From assembly GCA_963836005.1 (NCBI GenBank), contig CAWIHS010000004.1:62001-126000 (forward strand): 64,000 nucleotides of DNA. Reading direction: 5' to 3'. Source of the DNA: CAWIHS01 sp963836005 (lineage in GTDB: Bacteria > Pseudomonadota > Gammaproteobacteria > GRL18). The stretch's first letter is position 1. Each line of letters opens with the position of its first letter. Shown here piece by piece: positions 50,293 through 59,757 of this stretch. The position numbers were made by a program, and so were the translations under genes. Under the pieces are notes generated by a model that searched no databases, was not told the origin of the DNA, and was given only the letters and a program-made list of their open reading frames with translations.

Positions 50293-51519
50293 ATGGCCTG
50301 GAATGAACCGGGGGGTCCAAAAAACAATGATCCCTGGGGAAATAAAAACAACAACAATGATCAGGGTCCGCCTGATCTTGATGAAGTGATTAAAAACCTC
50401 AATGATAAAGTCAGTAAACTGCTCGGCGGCTTTGGCAGCAAAAAGGGTAGTGGTGGCGATAGTGGTAGCGATAGTGGTGGCGGTGGATTTTCTGCGCCTC
50501 CCACCATGATCCTGGCCATCCTGGCTGCTGTGTTACTGGTAATATGGGCTATGGCTGGTGTCTATACCATTGATCAGGGTAAAAAAGCTGTGGTGACCCA
50601 GTTTGGCAGTTACCATAAGACAGAAGAAGCCGGTATACATTGGTATGCACCTATTATTCAGCAATACCAGATAGTGGATGTGAGTGCCTCCAGAAGTTTG
50701 AATCTGGGGGTAAATACCCATGAAGCGATGATGTTGACCAAGGACGAAAATATAGTCGATATCAAAGTCGCGGTTCAATTTAAAGTCAGCGATGCGCCCA
50801 AGTTTCTGTTCAATGTCAAGGATCCAGGATTAGTCCTGAGACAGGTTTCTGAAAGCGCTGTACGAGAAATCGTGGGCAAAAATGAAATGGATTTTATTCT
50901 TACTGAAGGGCGCGGCAGTATTGCTTCAGATATAGGCATATTGGCGCAAAAAATTCTTGATCGCTATGAGACGGGACTGCTGATCACTAAATTTACCCTG
51001 CAAAGTGCCAAAGCTCCTCCACAGGTACAGCATGCATTTGAAGATGTAAACGCTGCACGGGAAGACAAAGAACGTTTTGTTAATGAAGCACAGGCCTACA
51101 ATAATGATATTTTGCCTAAAGCACGGGGTATTGCCGCCAGGCAAATTGCCGAAGCACAGGCCTATGAAGCAAAAGTCATTGCTGAGTCCGAAGGTGATGT
51201 GAGCCGTTTTTTAAGCATTTTACGTGAATATCAAAAAGCACCTCAGGTGACCCGCGATCGTCTTTATATTGACGCTCTGGAAAATGTCTACGCAAACACA
51301 ACCAAAATCATGGTTGATACCAAGGGTGGTAATAATCTCATGTATCTGCCGCTTGATCAGTTAATGAAAAATCAGTCAGGATTACCTGCGGCTCAAAAGA
51401 TACAAAGTCGTGAAGGGCTTTCGGATAAAGAATATGACGCTCTGACCGGAGGAAATTCAGAGAAATTGAGACAAGTGGAACAGTCGCGCAGCAGACCTTC
51501 TATCAGGGAGACACGTTAA
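50293..51519 (+). CDS. hflK: HflK subunit of the FtsH-regulating membrane complex
   Basis: 408 residues. A Gly/Asn/Asp-rich cytoplasmic start (about 1-72) is followed by one membrane helix (about 75-93, MILAILAAVLLVIWAM) and an SPFH/band-7 domain in the periplasm (about 95-290) with a coiled-coil tail. HflK and HflC form a large cage around FtsH and limit its proteolysis. ACGGAGT stands seven bases before the ATG. The last base of its stop codon is the first base of hflC's start (ATG at 51519). Confidence 0.96.
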   Translation: MAWNEPGGPKNNDPWGNKNNNNDQGPPDLDEVIKNLNDKVSKLLGGFGSKKGSGGDSGSDSGGGGFSAPPTMILAILAAVLLVIWAMAGVYTIDQGKKAVVTQFGSYHKTEEAGIHWYAPIIQQYQIVDVSASRSLNLGVNTHEAMMLTKDENIVDIKVAVQFKVSDAPKFLFNVKDPGLVLRQVSESAVREIVGKNEMDFILTEGRGSIASDIGILAQKILDRYETGLLITKFTLQSAKAPPQVQHAFEDVNAAREDKERFVNEAQAYNNDILPKARGIAARQIAEAQAYEAKVIAESEGDVSRFLSILREYQKAPQVTRDRLYIDALENVYANTTKIMVDTKGGNNLMYLPLDQLMKNQSGLPAAQKIQSREGLSDKEYDALTGGNSEKLRQVEQSRSRPSIRETR

Positions 51520-52388
51520 TGAAAGCAATATTTATTTTTGCTCTGTTGGTGCTATTGATTATCGTCGGTGCATCCGTCTTTACCGTATCTGAAACAGAGA
51601 AGGCTTTACTGTTTAAATGGGGAAAAATAGAACGTTCTGATTATGAACCGGGCCTGCATTTTAAAATTCCTTTTGTCAACGACGTGCGCAAGTTTGATGA
51701 TCGGATTCAGACCTTCGATACCAAACCGGAAGATTATCTCACCGAAGAAAAGAAAATTGTCGTGGTAGATTCTTTTATCCAGTGGCGTATCAATGATGTG
51801 AAGGACTTTTATATCTCTATGCGCGGCGACATGGATGTGGCGGAAGAACGTGTTGCGACGATTGTCAAAGAAGGCTTGCGTAACGAATTTGGTAAACGGA
51901 TTCTAATGGAGGTGATTTCCGGAGAGCGCCATATTATTATGGATGAAATCAACAAATCAGCTAATCAAAACGTAAAGCAGTTTGGTATTAAAATAGTTGA
52001 TGTGCGTATCAAACGCATTGAATTTCCTCCAAAGGTGAGTGACAAGGTGTATCGTAGGATGGAAACTGAGAGAACACGTATTGCCAAGGAATTACGCGCT
52101 CAGGGTAATGAACAGGCGACCAAAATCAGAGCCAATGCTGATCGACAGGTCACAGTTCTCAAAGCCGATGCATTTAAAGAAGCACAGACCATCAAAGGTC
52201 ATGGAGATGGAAAGTCCGCAGAAATATATGCTCAGGCTTACTCCCAAAACAGGGAATTCTTCAGCTTTTACCGTAGCCTGAATGCCTATAGAAAGACTTT
52301 TGCAGGTCCCTCAAATATCATGGTCGTTGAACCTGATTCAGACTTTTTTGATTATTTTAAAAATATTCATGGTAAACAACCGCAGTAG
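51519..52388 (+). CDS. hflC: HflC subunit of the FtsH-regulating membrane complex
   Basis: 289 residues. A membrane helix at the N-terminus (about 4-22) is followed by the SPFH domain (SETEKALLFKWGKIERSDY) and a helical tail (RTRIAKELRAQGNEQATKIR). Its start overlaps hflK by one base (TAATG), typical of translational coupling, in keeping with equal subunit numbers. The family C-terminus is normal length. A terminator follows before the small DUF2065 gene. Confidence 0.96.
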   Translation: MKAIFIFALLVLLIIVGASVFTVSETEKALLFKWGKIERSDYEPGLHFKIPFVNDVRKFDDRIQTFDTKPEDYLTEEKKIVVVDSFIQWRINDVKDFYISMRGDMDVAEERVATIVKEGLRNEFGKRILMEVISGERHIIMDEINKSANQNVKQFGIKIVDVRIKRIEFPPKVSDKVYRRMETERTRIAKELRAQGNEQATKIRANADRQVTVLKADAFKEAQTIKGHGDGKSAEIYAQAYSQNREFFSFYRSLNAYRKTFAGPSNIMVVEPDSDFFDYFKNIHGKQPQ

Positions 52389-52446
52389 TCACTGCAAGTT
52401 GATATAACAACCATATAAAAGTTCAATAAATTGCTAAAATAGTATA

Positions 52447-52480
52447 AAATCCGGGTTTCGATTGAGATCCGGATTTTTTA
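52447..52480 (+). terminator. terminator after hflC
   Basis: AAATCCGG (52447-52454) and CCGGATTT (52469-52476), followed by TTTTTT. It ends four bases before the ATG of the DUF2065 gene, so that gene would be expressed only by read-through or from within this hairpin. Confidence 0.7.
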
Positions 52481-52483
52481 TTT

Positions 52484-52675
52484 ATGATGTGGCATGATCT
52501 TCTGGTTGCTGGGGCATTGATGTTAGTATTGGAAGGCCTGTTACCTCTGCTAAGTCCAAAAATTTTTAAACAGGCTATGTTTAGAGCTTCTCAGATGAAA
52601 GAGCAGGAAGTCAGATGGGCAGGTTTGATCAGTATGCTTGCCGGTGCCTTATTGATTTATTTCTTAAAAAACTAA
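52484..52675 (+). CDS. DUF2065 small membrane protein
   Basis: 63 residues with two membrane helices (about 5-24 and 43-60). LLVAGALMLVLEGLLPLLSP and RWAGLISMLAGALLIYFLK are DUF2065 features. It lies between hflC and hisZ/purA in many gammaproteobacteria. It may help HflKC or be unrelated; function unknown. A terminator hairpin ends right before its start, leaving no room for a normal ribosome site, so the exact start or mode of expression is odd. Confidence 0.85.
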   Translation: MMWHDLLVAGALMLVLEGLLPLLSPKIFKQAMFRASQMKEQEVRWAGLISMLAGALLIYFLKN

Positions 52676-52756
52676 CATGTTTAAGATACTGATTTCTCAT
52701 AAACATAACAATCATCTGGATGACAAATTTCTTTTCCATTTTTTACCAATCAGAAT

Positions 52757-53947
52757 ATGTTAACAAAAGATCGCTGGTTATTACCTGAAGGAATTCAGGA
52801 AGTCTTATCGCCGCAGGCATTGACGATAGAATTTCACCGTCGTTTATTGCTCGATTTATATCATAGCTGGGGATACGATCTGGTTGAGCCTCCGGTGATT
52901 GATTTTCTGGATTCTTTACTTACCGGTACGGGCCACGATTTACATTTGATGACGTTTACCCTGACGGATCAATTGTCAGGTCGGCTCCTCGGGGTCCGTG
53001 CGGATATGACCCCTCAGGTTGCACGCATAGATGCTCATCACATTAAAACAGAGCAACCTTCGCGTTTTTGCTATATAGGTAAAGTGCTAAAAACACGCCT
53101 TGAAGGATTTGCCCAGTCACGCAGTCCATTACAGGTGGGAATAGAACTGTATGGACATAGTAGCGCCGAAAGTGATATTGAAGTACTGTCGTTGATGATT
53201 GAAACGCTGCAGCAGCTCGGCCTGAAAGATTTTCATCTTGATTTAGGGCATGTCGGTATTTTCAGAACCCTGTCACAACAGGCCCAATTGACAAAAAATG
53301 ATGAAGCCTCACTCTTTGATGCCTTACAGCGCAAAGCCGTGACAGAAATGCGGACTTGTCTGGATAAGCTGGATATTACTCAACAGCAGAAAGATCAGTT
53401 TATGACATTAATTGATCTCAATGGTGATATTGCTGTGATAGAACAGGCCCGCAAACAACTCAGTGGTGAAGAAGTTCATCAGGAACTGGATAATTTACAG
53501 GCCATTGCTGAAGGTTTAACGGTATTATTCCCGCATCAGCCGTTGTATTTTGATCTGGCAGAATTGCGTGGCTACAACTACCACACGGGGGTTGTTTTTA
53601 GCGCTTATTTACCAGGTCATGGTCAGGAAATTGCCAAAGGCGGCCGATATGACGGTATTGGTGAAACTTTTGGCCGTTCAAGGGCTGCTACAGGCTTTAG
53701 CACGAATCTCGATCATCTGGTGACGCTCACTGATGCCTGTGTTCAGTCAGAGAAATTAAAAAGTATCCTGGCGCCTGCTGCCGACGACAGCAATGATAAG
53801 CAACTGGAATTAGTGATAAAGCAATTGCGCCAGCAAGGCCAGAGGGTGATACGTGAATTACCTGGGCAGCACAGCGATGCACAGATGCAGGGTTGTGATC
53901 GCATACTGTCTGAAGTTGCAGGACAATGGAAAGTGTTGAAAATTTAA
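52757..53947 (+). CDS. hisZ: ATP phosphoribosyltransferase regulatory subunit
   Basis: 396 residues, HisRS-like but without tRNA-binding domain. HisZ activates the short form HisG in histidine synthesis. RWLLPEGIQEVLSPQA, RADMTPQVARIDA and the C-terminal KGGRYDGIGETFGRSRAATG are typical. It lies immediately before purA, a common order. It predicts a short HisG elsewhere in the genome. Confidence 0.95.
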   Translation: MLTKDRWLLPEGIQEVLSPQALTIEFHRRLLLDLYHSWGYDLVEPPVIDFLDSLLTGTGHDLHLMTFTLTDQLSGRLLGVRADMTPQVARIDAHHIKTEQPSRFCYIGKVLKTRLEGFAQSRSPLQVGIELYGHSSAESDIEVLSLMIETLQQLGLKDFHLDLGHVGIFRTLSQQAQLTKNDEASLFDALQRKAVTEMRTCLDKLDITQQQKDQFMTLIDLNGDIAVIEQARKQLSGEEVHQELDNLQAIAEGLTVLFPHQPLYFDLAELRGYNYHTGVVFSAYLPGHGQEIAKGGRYDGIGETFGRSRAATGFSTNLDHLVTLTDACVQSEKLKSILAPAADDSNDKQLELVIKQLRQQGQRVIRELPGQHSDAQMQGCDRILSEVAGQWKVLKI

Positions 53948-54054
53948 CTATAGAGGTGCGAACTGCTCTGTAGAAGATCTGCATTTATAATTTACAGGAT
54001 TTTACAGATTAACGTTGCTCTGTTTTTGTTTAAGTAACATTGAGGATGTTTAAC

Positions 54055-55347
54055 ATGGGAAAGAATGTCGTCATCATCGGCTCTCAGTGGGGTGATGAAG
54101 GTAAGGGGAAAGTTGTTGACCTGCTTACAGATAGAGCTGCTGCAGTGGCCCGTTTTCAGGGTGGTCATAATGCCGGACATACGCTGGTCATTGATGGTGA
54201 AACGACGATCTTGCATCTGATCCCTTCAGGTGTTCTGCGAGAAAATGTCAAATGCCTGATTGGCAATGGTGTAGTTCTGGCTATGGATGCGCTGGTAAAA
54301 GAGATCAGGGAACTTGAACAGCAGGGGATCAATGCCAAAGAGAGAATGCTGATCTCTGAAGCCTGTCCGCTTATTCTGCCCTATCATATTGCCCTGGATC
54401 AGGCGCGTGAAATTGCGCGCGGGAAAAAAGCCATTGGTACGACTGGACGTGGAATTGGTCCTGCCTATGAGGATAAAGTATCACGCCGTGGCTTGCGTGT
54501 AGGTGATTTGCTAAACCCGGAACTGTTTGCTGCTAAATTAAAAGAAGTTATGGACTACCATAATTTTGTCCTGGTTAACTTTTATAAACAGGATGCGGTT
54601 GAATATCAGGCTGTACTTGATGAAGCATTGTTGCTGGCTGAAGAAGTCAGACCAATGATAAGCGATGTTACTGCCCTATTACATCAATACCGTGAGAGCG
54701 GCAGGAATATCCTCTTTGAAGGTGCTCAGGGAGCCTTACTGGATATCGACCATGGTACCTATCCGTATGTGACTTCATCCAATACCACCGCAGGCGGTGC
54801 AGCAACAGGTTCAGGTGTTGGGCCGCTGTTTTTTGATTATATTCTTGGTATAACCAAGGCTTACACGACACGGGTAGGTTCCGGGCCCTTTCCGACGGAG
54901 TTATTCGATGATGTTGGACAGCATCTGGGTGAAAAGGGTCATGAATTTGGGGCCACAACAGGTCGTGAACGCCGCTGCGGCTGGTTAGATGCTGTGTCAT
55001 TGAATCGATCAAATCAGATTAACAGTGTCACCGGCATGTGTATTACCAAGCTGGATGTTCTGGATGGTCTTGACACTATAAAGATCTGCACCCGTTATGA
55101 ACTCGATGGCGAAGATGTGAGTATTCCGCCCATTGGCGCTGATGCTTATGAAAAATGTACCCCCATTTATGAAGAACTCCCCGGTTGGTCTGAATCAACC
55201 GTCGGAGTTAAAACCTATGATGAACTTCCAGCGAATGCCCGGGAATATTTAAACCGTATTGAAGAGATAACCGGAACACCTGTTGATATCATTTCAACAG
55301 GGCCTGATCGTGATGAAACAATTATTCTCAGGCATCCCTTTGAATAA
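54055..55347 (+). CDS. purA: adenylosuccinate synthetase
   Basis: 430 residues from the ATG at 54055, which has TTGAGGA nine bases upstream; an earlier TTG is part of that site. PurA joins IMP and aspartate with GTP in AMP synthesis. GSQWGDEGKGKVVD and GHNAGHT at the start and TTGRGIGPAYEDK are family hallmarks. Between hisZ and rnr, a conserved order. Cytoplasmic. Confidence 0.98.
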   Translation: MGKNVVIIGSQWGDEGKGKVVDLLTDRAAAVARFQGGHNAGHTLVIDGETTILHLIPSGVLRENVKCLIGNGVVLAMDALVKEIRELEQQGINAKERMLISEACPLILPYHIALDQAREIARGKKAIGTTGRGIGPAYEDKVSRRGLRVGDLLNPELFAAKLKEVMDYHNFVLVNFYKQDAVEYQAVLDEALLLAEEVRPMISDVTALLHQYRESGRNILFEGAQGALLDIDHGTYPYVTSSNTTAGGAATGSGVGPLFFDYILGITKAYTTRVGSGPFPTELFDDVGQHLGEKGHEFGATTGRERRCGWLDAVSLNRSNQINSVTGMCITKLDVLDGLDTIKICTRYELDGEDVSIPPIGADAYEKCTPIYEELPGWSESTVGVKTYDELPANAREYLNRIEEITGTPVDIISTGPDRDETIILRHPFE

Positions 55348-55417
55348 TGATTAAGCAGAGTATCTGGCTGATATCACTGATACCAGCCAGATTTGCGAGG
55401 ACAAAATATAAATAGTT

Positions 55418-57679
55418 ATGAGTAACAATAAAACCAAAACCCAATCCCACAGCAAACCCCAAAGCAAATCTGATCCATTTGCTAATAGAGAAGCGGAAAA
55501 ATACACTAATCCTATCCCCAGCCGAGAATTTATTCTCGAACTCCTTGCCGAGCAGCCTGTCCTGCAGGATCGATTCCAGATAGAAAAATTACTTGGCCTG
55601 AACGCAGCCGAGCAACAGGAAGGTTTAAGACGTCGTTTACGTGCCATGGAACGTGATGGTCAGCTCATCCGTATAAAGCATGGTAAGTATGAGTTGACTT
55701 CAGAACTTGAAATCCTCGAAGGGATTGTCAGTGCTCATCCCGATGGCTTTGGTTTTGTGCTGGCTGAAGACGGTGGCAATGATCTGTTTCTTGGTCCCCG
55801 GGACATGAAAGTGATCTTTCATGGGGATCGGGTTGCAGTCAGGGTCACGGGGATTGATAAAAAAGGCCGCCGTGAAGGCTCTCTGGTGAAGGTGATAGAG
55901 CATAATACAGGGACTATAGTAGGGCAGTTGGAGCGCATTGACGGCACCCTGATGGTTTTACCTGATCATAAACGAATCAATCATCATATTATTATTGATA
56001 AGGCTCACACTTATGGTGCTGACGAAGGGCAAATAGTGATGATTGAACTACTGCATTATCCGACGCGCTTTCATCGCGCCAAGGGACGTGTTATTCAAAA
56101 TCTTGGCGAGCACATGGAACCAGGTCAGGAAATTGATGTTGCTATACGCAGCTATGATATTCCCCATGAATGGCCGCTTATGCTGGAAGCCGAAATTGAA
56201 CATTTGCAGCATGATGTGCCTGAATCTGCCAAACAAGATCGCCGTGACTTTCGTGATCATCCGCTGGTAACCATTGATGGTGAAGATGCTCGGGATTTCG
56301 ACGATGCCGTTCATTGTCAGCGTGACGGCGACGGCTGGCGTTTATGGGTCGCTATAGCAGATGTTTCCGCTTACGTGGAACCCGGCACTGCACTGGATGG
56401 GGAAGCCAGACGTCGCGGTACATCTGTGTACTTTCCAGGGCGTGTAGTACCGATGCTGCCGGAAGTTTTATCCAATGGATTATGCTCAATTAATCCCCAT
56501 GTCGATCGGCTGTGTATGGTCTGTGAAATGCAGATTTCTACTGACGGTAAAGTGCAAGACTACCAGTTTAGTGAAGGTGTGATGCGTTCCCATGCCAGAT
56601 TAACCTACGATCAGGTAGCGGCCATGGTGATTGAAGGTGATGCCGAACTATGTACCCGGTATGCCGCTTTGTTGCCGCATTTGCATGAGCTGTATCAGCT
56701 GTATCAGGCATTGGCTGCTGAACGTGCGGTGCGCGGAGCCATTGATTTTGATCTGGTTGAAACGCGTATCATTTTTGCCGATGATGAAAAAATCGAAAAA
56801 ATTACCCCTGTTATTCGTAATGATGCGCATAAAATGATTGAAGAATGTATGCTGGCTGCCAATGTCAGTGCTGCAAACTTTCTGCTAAAACACAAGATCG
56901 CTGCATTATACAGAAATCATCTTCGTCCGACAGATGAAAAGTTCAGAATTCTGAAAGAATTCATTTCACCGCTGGGGCTAACTCTCAGCGGTGGTGATAA
57001 ACCTCAGACTAAGGATTTTTCGCGCTTGCTGAATAACATCAAGGAGCGTCAGGACTTCCCGGTATTGCAGACCATTATGCTACGCAGTCAGTCACAGGCG
57101 GTGTACGAATCCCATAATGAGGGACACTTCGGTCTGGCCTATGATGCTTATACTCATTTTACCTCACCGATCCGGCGTTATCCTGACTTGCTGGTGCACC
57201 GGGCCATAAAACATCTGTTACGGGTTAAAGAATCAGACTCGTTTCGTTACGATGCTGAAAAAATGTCGGAACTGGGTCTGCATTGTTCGACCACAGAGCG
57301 CCGTGCAGATGATGCAACTCGAGGTGCTACAGACTGGCTCAAGTGTGAATATATGCTCGATAAAGTGGGTCAAACCTTTGCTGGCTTAATCAGTTCCGTG
57401 ACCGGCTTTGGACTGTTTGTTGAATTAGATGATATTCATGTGGAAGGGTTGATACATATCACTGCATTGCATGATGATTACTACCAGTTTGATTCTACCA
57501 GGCACAGAATGACCGGTGAGCATACCGGCAAAATTTATAGTCTGGGAGACAAGATAGAGGTCAGGGTGGCGGCTGTCAGTCTGGATGAACGAAAAATTGA
57601 TTTTACGGTTGAGAGCACTAGTAAAAGACTTAAAAAACGCAAACAGAAGAATAAAAGAAATCGTCGATGGACGAAATAA
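55418..57679 (+). CDS. rnr: ribonuclease R
   Basis: 753 residues: N-terminal helix-turn-helix, two cold-shock domains (about 80-225), the RNB catalytic domain with TIDGEDARDFDDAVH carrying metal Asp residues (about 280-295), an S1 domain (about 640-725) and a very basic tail (KRLKKRKQKNKRNRRW). It degrades structured RNA 3' to 5'. Its last 13 bases overlap the start of rlmB. Preceded by purA, as in E. coli. Confidence 0.97.
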   Translation: MSNNKTKTQSHSKPQSKSDPFANREAEKYTNPIPSREFILELLAEQPVLQDRFQIEKLLGLNAAEQQEGLRRRLRAMERDGQLIRIKHGKYELTSELEILEGIVSAHPDGFGFVLAEDGGNDLFLGPRDMKVIFHGDRVAVRVTGIDKKGRREGSLVKVIEHNTGTIVGQLERIDGTLMVLPDHKRINHHIIIDKAHTYGADEGQIVMIELLHYPTRFHRAKGRVIQNLGEHMEPGQEIDVAIRSYDIPHEWPLMLEAEIEHLQHDVPESAKQDRRDFRDHPLVTIDGEDARDFDDAVHCQRDGDGWRLWVAIADVSAYVEPGTALDGEARRRGTSVYFPGRVVPMLPEVLSNGLCSINPHVDRLCMVCEMQISTDGKVQDYQFSEGVMRSHARLTYDQVAAMVIEGDAELCTRYAALLPHLHELYQLYQALAAERAVRGAIDFDLVETRIIFADDEKIEKITPVIRNDAHKMIEECMLAANVSAANFLLKHKIAALYRNHLRPTDEKFRILKEFISPLGLTLSGGDKPQTKDFSRLLNNIKERQDFPVLQTIMLRSQSQAVYESHNEGHFGLAYDAYTHFTSPIRRYPDLLVHRAIKHLLRVKESDSFRYDAEKMSELGLHCSTTERRADDATRGATDWLKCEYMLDKVGQTFAGLISSVTGFGLFVELDDIHVEGLIHITALHDDYYQFDSTRHRMTGEHTGKIYSLGDKIEVRVAAVSLDERKIDFTVESTSKRLKKRKQKNKRNRRWTK

Positions 57680-58443
57680 TTTATGGTATACATGCGGTTA
57701 AATCTGCACTAAATTATGCCGATGAAACTTCGCATAACGGTTTTTCTTCCAGTCCGGTCAGCGTTATCTGGGTAGACAAATCACGCCGGGATGCCCGCAT
57801 TCTTAGCTTGATCAAACTGGCAGAACAGAAGTCTATTAGCATTAATTATGTATCGCGTAACAAGCTCGATGAACTGGCTCATGGTAAACATCAGGGTATA
57901 GTTGCGAGGAGCAGGGCATCCCAGGTTAAAAACGAAAGTTATCTTGATGAGTTACTGCAGAATCTTAATCAGGCTGCTTTTTTACTCATCCTGGATGGTG
58001 TACAGGATCCGCATAATCTGGGGGCCTGTATACGCACAGCCGACGCTGCGGGAGTGCATGCTATTATTGCTCCCAGAGATCGTGCGGCAAGTATCACCCC
58101 GACGGTCCGTAAAGTAGCCTGTGGTGCGGATCAAACCACACCGTTTATTCAGGTTACCAATTTAGCGCGGACACTGAAATTACTGAAAACCTATAATATC
58201 TGGATCATTGGTACAACCGGGGATACCGATGCCGATATTTATAACACGGATTTAACTGGTTCAGTTGCGCTGGTGATGGGAACAGAAGGAACAGGAATGC
58301 GCAGATTGACCCGGGAACAATGCGACTTACTGGTAAAAATTCCCATGCTCGGCTCTGTTGAAAGTCTTAATGTGTCTGTTGCTAGCGGTGTTTGTTTATT
58401 TGAGGCGGTAAGACAAAGAGGAAATAGAAAAGGTAGAAACTGA
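57667..58443 (+). CDS. rlmB: 23S rRNA 2'-O-methyltransferase (G2251)
   Basis: 258 residues. RlmB methylates G2251 in 23S rRNA. The SpoU knot motifs are ILDGVQDPHNLGACIRTAD, MGTEGTGMRRLT and IPMLGSVESLNVSVASG. The N-terminal L30e-like domain (about 1-80) contains GIHAVKSAL. It overlaps rnr by 13 bp, so the two are co-expressed. A 91-residue gene begins 1 bp after its stop. Confidence 0.96.
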   Translation: MDEIIYGIHAVKSALNYADETSHNGFSSSPVSVIWVDKSRRDARILSLIKLAEQKSISINYVSRNKLDELAHGKHQGIVARSRASQVKNESYLDELLQNLNQAAFLLILDGVQDPHNLGACIRTADAAGVHAIIAPRDRAASITPTVRKVACGADQTTPFIQVTNLARTLKLLKTYNIWIIGTTGDTDADIYNTDLTGSVALVMGTEGTGMRRLTREQCDLLVKIPMLGSVESLNVSVASGVCLFEAVRQRGNRKGRN

Positions 58444-58444
58444 A

Positions 58445-58720
58445 ATGCTGAAAATACGAATTGCAGGTTCAGAAAGTGAGTTACGTCAGATTGCCCACAA
58501 AGTGGGTACAACCAATATCAAACGATTTAAACATAACAATGGCAAAAAGACCTATGCCATGGATATACAGGTTTCGGTGAATGATTTCTTGGGTAACCTG
58601 GATTTTTCGGAAAAATACAATAAAGATTCTGCGCTTGAACCCATAATTATCAAAGACTGTGATACCAGAGAAATACAAGCTGAACTGGAAGCCTTGCTGC
58701 ACGAAATTAAAACAGATTAA
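58445..58720 (+). CDS. small hypothetical protein downstream of rlmB
   Basis: 91 residues, not recognised. The N-terminus (MLKIRIAGSESELRQIAHKV) and middle (NNGKKTYAMDIQVSVNDFL) suggest an alpha/beta fold; no Cys, no signal peptide, no membrane segment. It starts one base after the rlmB stop, so it is surely in the same transcript. AGGTAG upstream of the start could serve as ribosome site. Function unknown; possibly RNA-related by context only. Confidence 0.65.
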   Translation: MLKIRIAGSESELRQIAHKVGTTNIKRFKHNNGKKTYAMDIQVSVNDFLGNLDFSEKYNKDSALEPIIIKDCDTREIQAELEALLHEIKTD

Positions 58721-58825
58721 CAGCCCCTGACTAAACAGTAGAGAATGATCCTTTCAATGTTTTTCAGAATGGATTTCATATCTTAGAATAAACGATACTG
58801 TTTCTGCTAATCCTCTTATTTTTAA

Positions 58826-58854
58826 TTGAAAATAGATGGTATTCCATATATAAT
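58826..58854 (+). promoter_or_regulatory. sigma-70 promoter of the rpsF operon
   Basis: TTGAAA (58826-58831), 17-bp spacer, TATAAT (58849-58854), the best vegetative promoter in the window. The start site would be near 58861, leaving a leader of about 130 bases. That leader holds near-repeats (TTACTGTTTATAGAC and TTACTGTATATAGAC) and could hold the S6:S18-binding element seen in other bacteria. Confidence 0.7.
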
Positions 58855-58991
58855 AATCGCCCTTTAGCGTATCCTGTCATGGATAGCTATTTTCCTTGCT
58901 GCCTGGTTACTGTTTATAGACTGATTACTGTATATAGACAAATTGGGTGGCTGATTAAGTCGTAAGGCTAATTAACCGTAAGGATCCATAA

Positions 58992-59438
58992 ATGAGACAT
59001 TATGAAATTGTTTTTCTTGTTCACCCTGATCAGAGTGAACAAGTTCCTGCTATGCTAGAACGTTATCGTAGTCTGATAGAAAAAAATGGTGCAATCCACC
59101 GTCTGGAAGATTGGGGAAGACGCCAATTAGCATATCCAATTAACAAAATCCACAAGGCACATTACATTTTAATGAATGTTGAATGTGCAGCAGATATTAT
59201 CGATGAATTATCGAACGGCTTTCGTTTCAACGATGCAGTTATACGTAATCTGATTATTACCAAAAAAGGTCCTGTTACAGAGCCATCGCCTTTAGTTAAA
59301 GAAAATGATGATGAAGCTGTAGCACCAAAGGTTCATGATTATGATAATACTGAAGATTTGGCATCGGATACAGATTCTCAACCTGAACCAGTCACTGAAT
59401 CTAAACCTGAAGCAGATTCCGAAATGGTTGAAGATTAA
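58992..59438 (+). CDS. rpsF: 30S ribosomal protein S6, with acidic extension
   Basis: 148 residues. The core (about 1-100: MRHYEIVFLVHPDQSEQVPA, GAIHRLEDWGRRQLAYPI) is ordinary S6, which binds 16S rRNA with S18. The last 45 residues are an acidic, low-complexity tail (DDEAVAPK, DLASDTDSQPEPVTESKPE), longer than in E. coli, where the tail receives added glutamates. AAGGATCC precedes the ATG. First of rpsF-rpsR-rplI; no priB between them. Confidence 0.96.
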   Translation: MRHYEIVFLVHPDQSEQVPAMLERYRSLIEKNGAIHRLEDWGRRQLAYPINKIHKAHYILMNVECAADIIDELSNGFRFNDAVIRNLIITKKGPVTEPSPLVKENDDEAVAPKVHDYDNTEDLASDTDSQPEPVTESKPEADSEMVED

Positions 59439-59473
59439 TCGCAAGCATAGAATTTAGATAAAGGAAAATTAAA

Positions 59474-59701
59474 ATGTCACGTTATTTCCGTCGTAGAAAA
59501 TACTGCCGTTTTACTGCCGAAGGTATTACCGAGATCGACTATAAGGATCTGGCGACCCTGAAAAATTATGTCATGGAAAATGGCAAAATTGTTCCTAGCC
59601 GTATCACTGGCACCAGTGCAAAATATCAGCGTCAATTATCAAGTGCAATTAAACGTGCTCGTTACCTGGCTTTACTTCCATACACTGACAGTCATGTATA
59701 A
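59474..59701 (+). CDS. rpsR: 30S ribosomal protein S18
   Basis: 75 residues. FRRRKYCRFTAEGITEIDYK and the C-terminal basic RQLSSAIKRARYLALLPY are standard. It binds 16S rRNA as a dimer with S6. AAGGAAA stands nine bases before the ATG. The single Cys at the start of the core is conserved in many S18. Second gene of the operon, 35 bp after rpsF. Confidence 0.98.
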   Translation: MSRYFRRRKYCRFTAEGITEIDYKDLATLKNYVMENGKIVPSRITGTSAKYQRQLSSAIKRARYLALLPYTDSHV

Positions 59702-59757
59702 TTCCTTTTTAAGGAGATAATGCAAAAAGACAGTCAACAACTCGTAGAGAGTTTCTT

